Shown here in pieces: positions 11,316 to 23,584 of a stretch of DNA of 64,000 bases. The number at the start of each line of letters is the position of its first letter. The stretch's first letter is position 1. Origin of the DNA: Lineus longissimus. Its lineage: Eukaryota; Nemertea; Pilidiophora; Heteronemertea; Lineidae. The notes beneath the pieces are model-generated. The model did not search any database. It worked only from the letters and a program-made list of their open reading frames with translations, and was not told where the DNA came from. The stretch is from the NCBI RefSeq assembly GCF_910592395.1, contig NC_088325.1, forward strand, positions 9,056,109 through 9,120,108, given 5' to 3'. The position numbers and the translations under genes were made by a program.

Positions 11316-13377
11316 CTATTGTGTCATGCAATTGGCGTGCTTTACTATGACGACACTGTATTGGATGTTTGCTATTGTCAGTCGACCGACTCATCAGTTT
11401 CAACGTTTCTTTACACTGGCTGAGGCGGTCTAACCGTGTCATTTCATGTAGGCCTTTTTGCCGGCTAGGCTGTATGAATGTGGCTGGCAGGGTATAAGGT
11501 GTACTATAAATATTCGTGGTTAGAATTAGACATGTGTTAAGGGCACACGTCCCATGGCACCAGTCAAATGTCACGGAATTGTGTTGAAATCGCCATCATC
11601 AACAGCCTTAGGACAATTATCAATTCTTATTGTGACACAAGTACCGTTGACAAAACACAGTAAAAGACACAAGTTCGCAAGAAAAGAATATTTAATACTC
11701 TACACTAGTCATTAACATCTGAGAGGGGCAAAAACTCGAGACCCTCGCCCTCTTCTTCCTCTTCAACAAGAAGATCATTGATTTCTATTTCTACATCCTT
11801 ATTTTGTACTAATCTGCTCGCTTGTCAGGCAAGGCGAACTGCTTCCTCCGTAATTTCACCCCAAGCATGGCCTATCATACGGAGGACCTCTCGACGGGAA
11901 ATTGGTGGGCACGCGCAGGTCCCATCCTCTTCTGTATTGCCCACTTTCCAGGCTTTCCATATTGCCCTTAATCTGCATTTCAATGCATACATGATTGTCA
12001 GGTCAAGGAGTTGCACGAGCGATGTACAACCCCCTTGCACAAAGTTCATACGTCCACAAAGGTCCCCAACAGCCTCCTGTTTTATTTAAGTGGGCCGGGT
12101 ATCTATCCAAAATAATGAGGAATTCTTCCTCATCATTAACAAATTCAACCAGTACAGTTTTCGTGCCCATCCATTTGGATTTGAAGTTACCTGGAATGAA
12201 ATTGAAACTTTTTATAATACAACGCTAGTGATGAAGAATGGGAGAAAGTAAAACAAGTTTATGTGCTCAGCGCGGGTATAGGTCGATACAGTTGTGAACA
12301 ATAATGCGTCAGCTATTGTTTACACGATATTCGTTGGACATCATGTAAGGAATACAATATTAATCATACGGCATTCGTCATTTCACATGGTAGTCCAAGC
12401 CACACTCACCCGTACATTCTCCGGTGCATGTTCCCTATGTTCAGTTACGACTGCCCAATGTTCAACCAGCCGAGGGAAGTTCACTTCAGCTAGGCCTTTG
12501 TTCCCATTAGCCGCAATTAAAGGGTTGACTAGGCATCCTTCTTTCGGGTTTCCTCTCGATGTTTTTATGTCGACGTCGCGGTTACCTGTGTTATCAAACG
12601 AATAAGTAGGGGGAACATCATATCGCACAAATGTCTGGTTCATGTTAAATAGGCGTCGTTCAGAATAGTTCCTCTCTTCCACTCTTCGTTGAATAACATC
12701 CTGAAAGTCAGCTACCAGCTGAGCAGCGTTTTCATGAATTTTCGTAGAATCCCTTGTGCATCTTTTATAGCTGATGCGATGTCTGAAATTTGCTGTGATC
12801 AGTTTCAAAGAAAAAAGGAAATGCAGATGTGGGAGTAGTTTTAAGTGCTCTAGAAGAAGCCGCATATCGTATCCCAAAAACATGAATACCATTGCTTATC
12901 GATTTGTCCATCACTAGTCATACTTAATGGTTAACGTATGGCTACGCTGTAGAATATCATGAATCAGTTAGGTGGTTGTTTTTAATTACACCCATAAGTA
13001 GAAGTAAAATGTAACATTGCACTGTTTATTCACATTTCAGTCAGTGGTGTACTTTATGTTCATTTTCTTGACATTTCCCCCTTACCTTTTCATAAAACGT
13101 TCAAGCCAGTGCGGAGAGGCTCTGAAATCCAAACGCCGAGGTCGAGACATTTCCAACTGCGCCCTCTCATCTCCAGGGATATTGTCCACCCATCGTCGGA
13201 AATCCCTACCGACTTGGTCCTTTAAGTATTGTACAGAGACTGGCAACCCAAAGTCTCTTCTTCCACGATACCATTCAACTGTGGAATCTTCCATTTCTGG
13301 CCAAATACCTGAAATGATAAAAGCTTCTGTACCACCATACGTGAATGCTGTAGGACAACACATTTAATTGGCAAGAG

Positions 13378-14036
13378 GTGTCAGAAGCCACCTCTTGCAA
13401 GGATACCCCGAGTCTCCCATGTACTTCTCCTTGTACCAGATAGGTCGGATCCGCAAGTTCCTTGACCAAGCCAGTGCTGAACGCCTTGTCCATGCTTACG
13501 TCACCTCAAGACTGGATATGAGCAATGGGCTTCTGTACTGTTTACCGGACCAAACCATTGCTCCGCTCCAGCGCGTACAGAACTCAGCCGCTAGGCTCAT
13601 CTGTGGTACGAGGAAGCGTGATCACATCACCCCCATCTTGAATCAGCTCCATTGACTCCCAATAAAGAGCCGAGCTGTCTTCAAGGTGCTGGTGATGTGT
13701 TTCAAGGCCCTCTATGGACTTGCGCCATCATATCTGTCTTCACTTTTGCAGCGTAACGAAGGTTGGCGCCTTACCAGGTCATCCTGTTCAAAGTGTCTCC
13801 TTGTACCTCGCTCAAAATCAAAGTACGGGGATCGCAGTTTCTCCGTGGCTGCCCCCTCATCTCTGGAATCGACTCCCCAAAGCAATTACATCTGCTGAGA
13901 CCCTCACCCAATTCAAATCCCTTCTTAAAACACACTTGTTCAATCTTCACTTCAAAAAATAGAGGAGGTAGCGCTTTGAGCAGGGTGACCTGGAAAGGCG
14001 CTTTACAAATTCTATATTTATTTATTTATTTATATT
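13378..14036 (+). mobile_element. CR1/L2-type LINE, 5'-truncated 3' end
   Basis: Encodes the C-terminal part of a LINE reverse transcriptase (LVHAYVTSRLD, LQRVQNSAARLICGTRKRDH, then YGDRSFSVAAPS) in two frames with a TGA near 13653. It ends in a GCGCTTTGAGCA/GCGCTTTACAAAT 3' UTR and a TTTA tail, as in the L2/CR1 group. The same fragment is in copy 2 (24059-24723), so it was already there before the module was duplicated. It inserted into, or next to, the Harbinger gene. Confidence 0.85.
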
Positions 14037-14059
14037 CATCTCCCAACATCCAACCATTC

Positions 14060-14934
14060 GGTGGATTGTTTTCAAATGCCAGGCCAATGGCTGAACTGTG
14101 GAGAAAGAAGGCGTAATGAGACCCTCCTGGAAAACGTGCCACACAATGTTTTATGATCATATCAATCACAAACTAGCATGACATTAATGCTGTGGTATCC
14201 TTTCCGATTGATATACACGTTTTCGTTGATGTGAGGCTTGCGTATACGACAATGGGTCCTATCGATCGATCCAATTACTCTTCGAAAACCCGTGTTATCA
14301 AAAAATTGGTTTTGACCTTCTGGAGGTCCCTCTTGAAGTGAACATGTTGGTCAATGCGTGCTGCAAACGCGGATGACACAGCGCAAATACACCTCGATAT
14401 TGTCGCAGTGCTCACATGGTGAATATCACCGATGCTAGATTTTTCTTGTCCGGTTGCGAAATATCGTAATGCTATACACACTTGCAATGATACTTGGAGG
14501 GCGTCATTTCTCTGAGTAGGATGCTCCAACTCCTCCGACAGCTGACGACAAAAATCGAAACATATGTTCTTCGGGACACGATATCTCTTGATGAATAAAT
14601 CATCTCTCATGGAATCCAGCGGATTGAATCGATCCCTGAATACCCGTTCTCGTCGAAGATTTCGCCTATTCCGTTCCTGAATCAAGCGCAACATGATTCC
14701 GCGTCTACCCTGGACGAAGTCCTCGCGACTAAAGAAACTCTAGATTGCCTTCAGGTTTAAAGGAACCGAATAAAATAAAGACAGGATAAAACCACTACCT
14801 GAAACACAGTTAATGGTAACATTAACCTTGATATTTTAAAGGCACGTTTATGAAACGCGTTCTTCCTTTAAGGAGTGACTATATCCTAGCATTAGGGCTA
14901 AAGGTACTTTATTAGGCTTTATGAAACAGGTCCC
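14060..14934 (-). mobile_element. PIF/Harbinger element fragment with transposase
   Basis: The transposase N-terminal half starts at 14694: FRDRFNPLDSM, then HPTQRNDAL, then LRYFATGQ and VSTATISR, the standard DDE_Tnp_4 order. The DDE start (RVIGSID, then INRKGYHSINV) continues near 14290-14160 in another frame. The C-terminus is missing where the LINE begins. The outer end reads GGGACCTGTTTCATAAAGCC on the minus strand, a Harbinger-like TIR, at 14934. The matching left end is not seen. It lies in the large intron between the two HTH exons of the pogo-like gene, on the same strand. Confidence 0.75.
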
Positions 14935-16600
14935 TGGCCTGCAACATTAGGCCTAGGCCCAGGCGAGTACAATACATCGAAGGTAAAAAATAACTTGGGA
15001 CCATTAATCATTGAATTAACTGTCGGCTGACTTACGCAAGTGGTCTATTACGAGCGCATACGGTTCGAACACAGAGCTTCGGCTCCAAAGTATGGTTCCA
15101 CTGCAAACTCAGTTGATGCCGAACTCGGTAGGCCTACATGCAGTGGAGAGTGACATACATGTAATTCTAGAGCGTTAGATTCAATAAAAAAGGCGTTCGA
15201 CTCTCACCGTTCCCCAATTGACGGTACCGTCTCATCCGTCTTCGCCGTTGACAATTTTCATGCGCACCCCTGATGTCATCCTTGTTACGAATCCAGTGGC
15301 GGAATGTATTAACTCTAATATTACGAAACCTGGCAAAGTCAGCTGGAGTACGCCCTTGGTCGTGTCCTTCAAGATGAGCCAGCCAGTACTCGTCTAAATA
15401 CCGGATCTTTTGCTCCAACGAATAGGCCTGGAGTCGGCGCCTTGGAGGCGCAAGATCCACATCCATCGCCATGTACGTACATGAGCAGTGCCAGGCGACG
15501 AATAAAAAGAAAAATAGAATCTCGCCTTGCATTTTGAATTTTAGTCTTGAAACTGTTGAACGCAACTTTCGGAAGCACAGTCAATGCCATGAATGCGACA
15601 AAATTATGTGTAAGGCCTCTCGATGCGATGTCGTAATCATCGTTTATGGGAAACGCCGTGGAAAGAATACCCTGTGCTAGAGAAAGGCCCAATTAACCCT
15701 GCGACTATTGACAATGGTTATTCCATTGAAATCACTATGACCCTGGCACACCTGTCTATAAAACTTAGAAAATTTCGAACGGGTTGAGGCCGAGGTAGGT
15801 GGGATTTTCCCGTGTGTACAGACATTTGGATAAATAGCTTCAGTGGTTACGAAACATTTCAGTGGTTACGAAATTTGACAATAACTTTGACCTCTGTTTC
15901 CTTCAAGAGCTGGTCAGGGTCAAAACCCGTAAAACAAATTATGTCCTCTCCCAAGAGGTATATGCCATACAAAATTCAGCAAGCTGTGAACAATATCAGC
16001 AAAGTTATGGAATGATTTTTGTTTTCGCATAATGCCCCCTAGTGGCCAAAGCGTAAGTCAGATCACACCGGATATCGAAATCATTCTACCGAATCCCTGT
16101 TCTTACTTTTTTTTTAAATGAGTGAAATATCTAGGTGTTCTAAAGTTATAGCCTGGACGCACGACGCACGATCCACAACGTAGGTCGCACAACAGACCAT
16201 ACCGTAATATATCCGTCTTGTAAGGATGGCATACAAAGGACCGGCAATAAGTCTCCATTCTGCATCTAGTACCATTTATGACAAGTATGTCACTGCTTCT
16301 TTCTCTAAAAGGTCTGTATTTTGAAATATCTAAATCTATCTTATTATTAAAACAATAATGTAAGGAATCGAGATCAGGCATATCTCGCCTATAAGACAAA
16401 GGTAACATATTAACAACAGAGAACCTCTCTTTAAAACTCAAATGACCATCTAACATATACCTTCAGGCTCTATTTTTTGAACCCTCTCTACTAGGTTGTC
16501 TTTGGTGATTTCGTCCCAAGAAACAGGTACCACATTATTTGCCTTCTGCTTTACAATTGTTCTAGGGATGTTTTGATGAAAATGACTTTCGGTGTGTTAC

Positions 16601-16699
16601 CTTTGACTGCTTGTCGACCTCTGCTTTATCATTCAATAGACTCTCTACGACTTCTTGGTCACTTTTACTAGAGGCGATCATAAGCGCCGTCCAACCGTT
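16601..16699 (-). CDS. ANK repeat exon, class B
   Basis: 99 bp, phase 0-0. Starts NGWTALMIAS; residues 11-14 SKSD, 15 Gln, 23-25 NDK; ends VDKQSK. Splice sites intact. Confidence 0.85.
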
Positions 16700-18332
16700 C
16701 TGAAAAAAAGACAGACATACTATCGATAATCAAATAGCGCAGTATACGAATGGATAAGAGCATAGTAAATTTGAGATGAATGAAAGAAAACTTGACAATG
16801 ATCTGTCTGTCCGTCCGTCTTCCAACGTGGAGCGGGGCACATGTTGTCTAACTGTTAGACAAAGAGATTATTCAACTTTATGTCTTACTTCACTAACCAG
16901 TAAGTAGTTAGAGTCATATTTTTTCTGATCAGAAATCGAAAAGTAACGCGATTTGACCTAATTTCAGCATGCTTGGGGCTTTGTTCGAAAATATTCATCT
17001 CACTTAGATTTATGTATTGTATAGCATCCGTGTACAGACATTTTTGATAAAATATGATAAGATACATGTTCTTTATTATGCCTGTCACGAAAAAGACGTG
17101 CAAATATATCACAGAATGTAGTCTGAGTTTTAAATTCGCTGTTAGGTTTTCCTGAAAAAATATCAACATCATTATAAGGAAACCAATCTAAAATACATGC
17201 AACACATCTAAAATATTGCATAATGGAAATTCCGGAAGAGAGACAAATCCGAACGATTGCATTTTCCGTGACACTTTTAATATATAACGAATCAAAAGAC
17301 CAAAGAAATACTTTTTGTATATTTTTCACTGGTCTTGATCGAAAATCTTCAAAATGTCACGGTTTTTATGCTATTGACCGGAGATTTAGCGTGGAGTTGT
17401 AAAACATACGTATCTTACTACCTGTAACATATCAACATTATACGCTTAACAATTTTTGAATTATGCTAGTTTAAAAAGTGTACTCATTTTTTCCGGGCCA
17501 ACCAATACGAGGTCAAAAGTTGGTCTATGAGTTACTGTCACCTAGGGGTACATATGTACAGAAATTTGGATAAATAATTTCAGTGGTTACGAAATATTTC
17601 CGTGGTTACGAAATTTAACAAGAAATTTATCCTCTGTTTCCTTCAAAAGCGGGTCAAGGTCAAAACCCTACTATGTCCTCTCACAAGAGGTATATGCCAT
17701 AAAAATTTCAGCAAGCTGTGAACAATATCAGCAAAGTTATAGAATGTTTTCTGTTTTCGCATAATGCCCCCTAGTGACCAAATCGTAAGTCAGATCACAC
17801 CGGATATCGAAATCATTCTACCAGACTCCTGTTCTTACTTTTTTTTCAATGAGTGAAATATCTAGGTGTTCTTAAGTTATAGCCCGGACGCACGACGCAC
17901 GATCCACAACGCAGGTCGCACAACATACCATACCACAATATGTCCGTCTTGTGAGGTTGGCATAAAAATGACCGGAAATAAGTCTCCATTCTGCATCTAG
18001 TACCATTTATGACAAGTGTGTCACTGCTTCTTTCTCTAAAAGGTCTGTATTTTGAAATCTCACAATCTATCTTATTGATTAAACAATAATGTAAGGAATC
18101 GATATCAGGCACAGCTCGCCTATAGGACAAAGATAACATATTGAGAACAGAGAGCCTCTCTTTTAAACTCAAATGACCACCTAACATATTCCTTCAGGCT
18201 CTATTTGTTGAACCCTTTCTACTAGGTTGTCATTGGTGATATTGTCCCAAAAAAACAGGTTCTACATAATTTGCCTTCCGCTTTACAATTGTTCTAGGGA
18301 TGTTTGGATGAAGAGGACTTTCGGTGTGTTAC

Positions 18333-18431
18333 CTCCTCCTGCTTGTTGACCTCTGCTTCATGTTTCAATAGACTCTCTACGACTTTTGGGCTACCTCTTT
18401 TAGAGGCGATCATAAGCGCATTCAAACCGTT
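18333..18431 (-). CDS. ANK repeat exon, class B
   Basis: 99 bp, phase 0-0. Starts NGLNALMIAS; residues 11-14 KRGS, 23-25 KHE; ends VNKQEE. Most like the exon at 9842-9940, which fits duplication of a block carrying the pogo-like element. Confidence 0.85.
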
Positions 18432-21400
18432 CTGAAAAGAGACAGACATACTATCGATAATCAAATAGCGCAGTGTACGAATGGATAAGAGCATAGTAAA
18501 ATTGAGATCAATGAAAGAAAACTGTTCAGTGTTCTGTCTGTCCGTCCATCTTCCAACGTGGGGCGGGGCACATGTTGTCTAACGGTTAGACAAAGATATT
18601 ATCCCACTCATGTCTTACTACATGTACCAGTAAGTAGTAAGAGCCATATTTCCTCTGATCAGCAATCGAATATTAACGTGATTTGACCTAATTTCAGCAT
18701 GCCAGGTGCTTTGCTCGAAAATGTTCATCTCACTTAGATTTATATATTGTATAGCCTCCGTGTACCGACATTTTTGATAAAATATGATAAGATACATGTT
18801 CTTTATTATGCCTGTCACGGAAAAGACTTGCAAATATATCATAGAATGTAGTCTGAGTTTTAAATTAGCTGTTAGGTTTTCCTGAAAAAAATATCAGCCT
18901 CATTATAAAGAAACCCATCTACATGCAGGGCATCTAAAATATTTCATAATGGAAATTTTGGAAGAGAGACAAATCTCAACGATTATACCTTCCGTACACT
19001 TTTAATACATAACGGATCAAAAGACCACAAAATAATTTTTGTCGATGTTTCATTAGATGGTATCAGTCAAACTTGAATGACAGAGAGCTTGAGATCCGGC
19101 ATTTCTGGTCTTGACCGAACATTTTCAAAATGTCACAATTTTCACAATTCTTATGCTATGGACCTGCGATTCAGCGTAGAGTTGTCAAACATCCTTATCT
19201 TACTACCTTTAAAATATCAAAAATATATGCATAACTCTTTTTGAATGATGCTGGTTTAAAAAGTGTACTCGTTTTTTTCTGGGCCACCCAATACGAGGTC
19301 GAAAGTTGGTTTATGAGTTACTGTCACCTAGGGGTACATACGGGAAAATCACACCTCGGCCTCATCCCAATCGATAATTCCCAAGTTTTATAGACCAGTA
19401 CAATAAGTAGGTGATTTCAATGGAACAGCTCGAGGTCTTACATACAAGTACTGCGGTTTTTTGTCATTGGAAGATCGCCGTCGCACCCGTTGTAGGCCTA
19501 TTGTGTCATGCAATTGGCGTGCTTTACTATGACGACACTGTATTGGATGTCTGCTATTGTCAGTCGACCGACTCATCAGTTTCAATGTTTCTTTACACTG
19601 GCTGAGGCGGTCTAACCGTGTCATTTCATGTAGGCCTTTTGCCGGCTAGGCTGTGTGAATGTGGCTGGCAGGTTATAAGGTGTACTATAAATATTCGTGG
19701 TTAGAATTAGACATGTGTTAAGGGCACACGTCCCATGGCACCAGTCAAATGTCATGGAATTGTGTTGAAATCTCCAACATCAACAGACTTAGGACAATTA
19801 TCAATTATTATTGTGACACAAGTACCGTTGACAAAACACAGAAAAAAACGCAAGTTCGCAAGAAAAGAATATTTAATACTCTACACTAGTCATCAACATC
19901 TGAGAGGGGCAAAAACTCGAGACCCTCGCCCTCTTCTTCCTCTTCAACAAAAAGATCATTGATGTCTATTTCTACATCATTATTTTGTACTAATCTGCTC
20001 GCTTTTTAGGCAAGGCGAACTGCTTCCTCCGTAATTCGACCCCAAGCATGGCCTATCATACGGAGGACCTCTCGACGGGAAATTGGTGAGCATGCGCAGG
20101 TCCCATCCTCTTCTGTATTGCCCACTTTTCAGGCTTTCCATATTGCCCTTAATCTGCATTTAAATACATACATGATTGTCAGGTCAAGGGGTTGCACGAG
20201 CGATGTACAACCCCCTGGCACATAGTCCATACGTCCACAAAGGTCCCCAACAGCCTCCTGGAAGTGTTTTATTTAGGTGGGCCGGGTATATATCCAAAAT
20301 AATGAGGAATTCTTCCTCATCATTAACAAATTCAACCAGTACAGTTTTCGTGCCCATCCATTTGGATTTAAAGTTACCTGGAATGAAATTGAAACTTTTT
20401 ATAATACAACGCTTGTGATGAAGAATGGGAGAAAGTAAAACAAGTTTATGTGCTCAGCGCGGGAATAGGTCGATACAGTTGTGAACAATAATGCGTCAGC
20501 TATTGTTTACACGATATTCGTTGGACATCATGTAAGGAATACAATATTATTCATACGGCATTCGTCATTTCACATGGTAGTCCAAGCCACACTCACCCGT
20601 ACATTCTCCGGTGCATGTTCCCTAAGTTCAGTTACGACTGCCCCATGTTCAACCAGCCGAGGGAAGTTCACTTCAGCTAGGCCTTTGTTCCCATTAGCCG
20701 CAATTAAAGGGGTGACTAGGCATCCTTCTTTCGGGTTTCCTCTCGATGTTTTTATGTCGACGTCGCGGTTACCTGTGTTATCAAACGAATAAGTAGGGGG
20801 AAAATCATAACGCACAAATGTCTGGTTCATGTTAAATAGGCGTCGTTCAGAATAGTTCCTCTCTTCCACTCTTCGTTGAATAACATCCTGAAAGTCAGCT
20901 ACCAGCTGAGCAGCGTTTTCATGAATTTTCGTAGAATCCCTTGTGCATCTTCTATAGCTGATGCGATGTCTGAAATTTGCAATGATCAGTTTCAAAGAAA
21001 CAAGGAAATGCGGATGTGGGAGTAGTTTTAAGTGCTCTAGAAGAAGCCGCATATCGTATCCCAAAAACATGAATACAATTGCTTATCGATTTGTCCATCA
21101 CTAGTCATACTAATGGTTAACGTATGGCTACGCGGTAGAATATCATGAATCAGTGAGGTGGTTGTTTTCAATTACACCCATAAGTAGAAGTAAAATGTAA
21201 CATTGCACTGTTTATTCACATTTCAGTCAGTGGTGTACTTTATGTTCAATTTCTTAACTTTTCCCCTCACCTTTTCATAAAACGTTCAAGCCAGTGCGGA
21301 GAGGCTCTGAAATCCAAACGCCGAGGTCGAGACATTTCCAACTGCGCCCTCTCATCTCCAGGGATATTGTCCACCCATCGTCGGAAATCCCTACCGGCTT

Positions 21401-21826
21401 GGTCCTTTAAGTCTTGTACAGAGACTGGCAACCCAAAGTCTCTCCTTCCGCGATACCATTCAACTGTGGAATCTTCCATTTCTGGCCTAATACCTGAAAT
21501 GATTAACGCTTCTGTACCACCATACATGAATGCTGTAGGACAACACATTTTATCAAACACTTCACATTCACCTTGCCCGACCCCCCCCCCCCCAAAAAAA
21601 AACCCAACAAAATTCAGAGTTCAATCCATTCCTATACACTACTGTATCGGATGACATATCCGGCCACCACGACCAACTTTCAGAGCACGCAAATTATTGA
21701 ATATACTCAATCCAGGCCAAGTTAGATCGAATGAATGATGAGTTTCTTTTCAACGACAGACAAGTAGGCCTAGCTGAAATTGACACCATTTTCTAATCGC
21801 AATGGTCACGACATCTCAGGCATGTG

Positions 21827-21966
21827 AGGCCTTTTTACACGGTGCGGGTTCGAACCGGATCGAGGAAGGTTTGCTTTTTTGCACGCTGATAGGAACCGAT
21901 TTTGCGTGTAGAAAATACCCGAACCTTCCTCGGTCCGGTTCAAACCCGCACCGTATAAAAAGGCCT
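21827..21966. repeat. 140-bp fold-back repeat
   Basis: Arms of about 45 bp, starting AGGCCTTTTTACACGGTGCG, match with three differences, and pairing continues imperfectly to the centre. It lies between the nested element's left TIR and its start codon, so it may be a separate MITE or a regulatory hairpin. No clear target duplication. Confidence 0.8.
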
Positions 21967-22019
21967 ATTAACAAAGACAGGCACATTCTGTCACAGTTTG
22001 GCTCACTGGTCAATTCAAG

Positions 22020-23584
22020 ATGAAGATTTTACCCGCAATTTTGGCATTTAGTCTTCTCAGATCTGTGCTCATGATGGAAAATGCTGATGATGTTGATGAT
22101 GATGCCTACCCTCGACGTCATATGTCTTATTCTTTATCAGAAAAAATCCGTCTGTTAGATGACTTTCATGATGCTGACATTTTAAGGCAGCCTCGTGGGA
22201 TACAGCCACTGACTTTGCAAGGGAATATAACATCCCTCGAAGGACGATGCGACGATGGCTCAATGAAGAAGAAGAAATTCGAGAGAGGCACCGTGAGGCC
22301 AGCAATCGGCAAGCTAGAATGCATCGACAAAGACAAAGAGGCGTAGGTAGGTCAAATTAAATTAAATAAAGTTTTTCCCCCATAACGGAATGATAACATT
22401 AAACAATGTAATCACTTAAAATTGGTTTTGGGAACTTGATCAAGATGAAGTGTTTTGTTTCAGCCCTCTGGCCCGAGGTTGATCGTTTGGTTACGGAGTG
22501 GATGCATGAATGACGTGGACAAGGACTCCCAGTGTCCGGAGAGGACTTGATGATGCAAAGCCAGCGTGAGTTTAATGGATGGTGGGCGGAGCTACCTGAA
22601 GACCAACAAGAAGAATACCGCATGAACAGACCTCACTATGCTGAATTTAAAGCCTCAAGAGGATGGTTACATGGATTCTTAAGCAGAAATGAACTTAGTT
22701 ACCGAAAATCGTGCAAGGATTTTACAACAATACCTGCAAATGCTGAAGAACTGGTTGAAAACTTCCGCCACGATGTAGCTGCAACTGTGGAAGAAAATGG
22801 AATTGATCTCATCATTAATATGAATGAGACTTTTGCCCTATGGGACATGGCTCCCAGGTACACATACATCACTAAAGGAGCCAAACAGGTAGACGTATGT
22901 ACTTCCCGCGGCAACGCAAAGCTTGGTTGTACCGTAACGTTGGGCATTACTTTCGATGGGAGAAAGATGCCCGCCAGTGTAATATTTAAGAATCTAAGGG
23001 CAGATGGAGAAGAAATGCAAAATTTATAAGCTAACGCTCCAGAAAATGTCCGGGTAACAGGTTCACAAACAGGTTGGGCTACCTGGGAAACGCTTCTTGC
23101 CTGGGTTAATGATTGCCTCCTGCCTTTTGTAGGGGATGCATTTCCCTTTCTCTTAATTTGGGACATGTTCCCAGCCCACAAAAATGCCCATCTCCAACAG
23201 ACAATTGAAGATTCACCCGGTTTTGTACACATGATTCCTGGGAGGTGTACCTCAATTGTACAACCTCTAGACCGCACGATAATACGATCTTTCAAAAGTA
23301 ACATGCGCAGGCTGTGGAAGGCATGGAAAATTGCGAGCAATGATGGACATGGCCGATCTCCTGCCATATCAAGGTTTGAGGTCATGCGCATCATTGGTGA
23401 GTCTTGGGGTCAGATAACCGCCGAAGCGATCCACACCGCGTGGAGAGCCTGTAGGCTACTACAGAATGATGAGGAGCCTGTACCGGAGCATGTAGACCAT
23501 GATGTAATAGATTTTGGTGTGTCAGACGATGAAGGTATTGAAGATGGTCTGATTTTTGAGGATATGGATGACGATATTGAGTGA
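22020..23584 (+). pseudogene. Transposase-type gene of the nested pogo-like element
   Basis: Exon 1 (22020 to about 22347) has a psq-type HTH: YSLSEKIRLLDDF, then in a shifted frame TDFAREYNIPRRTMRRW. The donor is GTAGGTCAA. Exon 2 starts after TTTCAG near 22463 with a CENP-B-type HTH (GLPVSGEDL, FKASRGWLHGFLSRNELS) and then the DDE fold. The first catalytic site reads IINMNETFALWD, Asn at 22823-22825; Asp 2 is in IWDMFPAH (23162-23164) and Asp 3 in QPLDRT (23270-23272). An acidic C-terminus ends DDDIE. Breaks: a frameshift near 22185, another near 22510 and one in-frame TAA at 23027-23029. Much diverged from the host element's gene, yet with the same Asn. Confidence 0.85.

Larger units (their letters stand above)
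11705..15472 (-). pseudogene. Pogo/CENP-B-like transposase-type gene, copy 1
   Basis: DNA-transposase-like protein of the pogo/Tigger/CENP-B group. Exons by GT-AG sites: 15208-15472 (psq-type HTH, YSLEQKIRYLDEYW to RNIRVNTFRHWI), 13086-13308 (CENP-B-type HTH, DFRASPHWLERFMKR), 12410-12782 (start of the DDE fold) and 11705-12190 (rest of it and an acidic tail). Where the first catalytic Asp is expected the text is FNMNQTFVRYD, with Asn at 12638-12640. The second (LIILDRYPAH, 12105-12107) and third (LVQLLDLT, 12002-12004) Asp are present. Breaks: a frameshift near 12085 and a TGA at 11825-11827 where relatives have Trp. A longer start at 15565 is possible. The protein would bind DNA; catalysis is doubtful even before decay. 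Confidence 0.8.
10833..15812 (-). mobile_element. Pogo/CENP-B-like DNA transposon, copy 1
   Basis: Terminal inverted repeats start CGGGAAAATC and share GGCCTCAACCCG further in; similarity with gaps extends to about 55 bp. The left flank is TA and the right flank TG, consistent with a TA target duplication carrying one change, since uninterrupted modules read TACATATGTACAG here. Excising 4980 bp plus TA restores a module spacing of 1777 bp. It contains a pogo-like gene, a MITE, a CR1/L2 LINE 3' end and a Harbinger transposase fragment. Copy 2 occupies the same site in another module, so the two descend from one insertion. Confidence 0.85.

Noticed and set aside
13275-13493. Minus-strand frame 13275-13493 (and 23842-24174) as an extra exon
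   Set aside because: It spans the LINE junction and is antisense to the LINE reverse transcriptase.
10833-15812. A single two-gene transposon in which Harbinger and a CENP-B-like protein cooperate
   Set aside because: The outer ends and TA flanks fit a pogo element, and the Harbinger piece has its own Harbinger-like end; nesting is the simpler reading, though kept as a low-priority finding.
22699-23394. A 231-codon minus-strand frame
   Set aside because: Antisense to the nested transposase gene, whose domains are clear on the plus strand.
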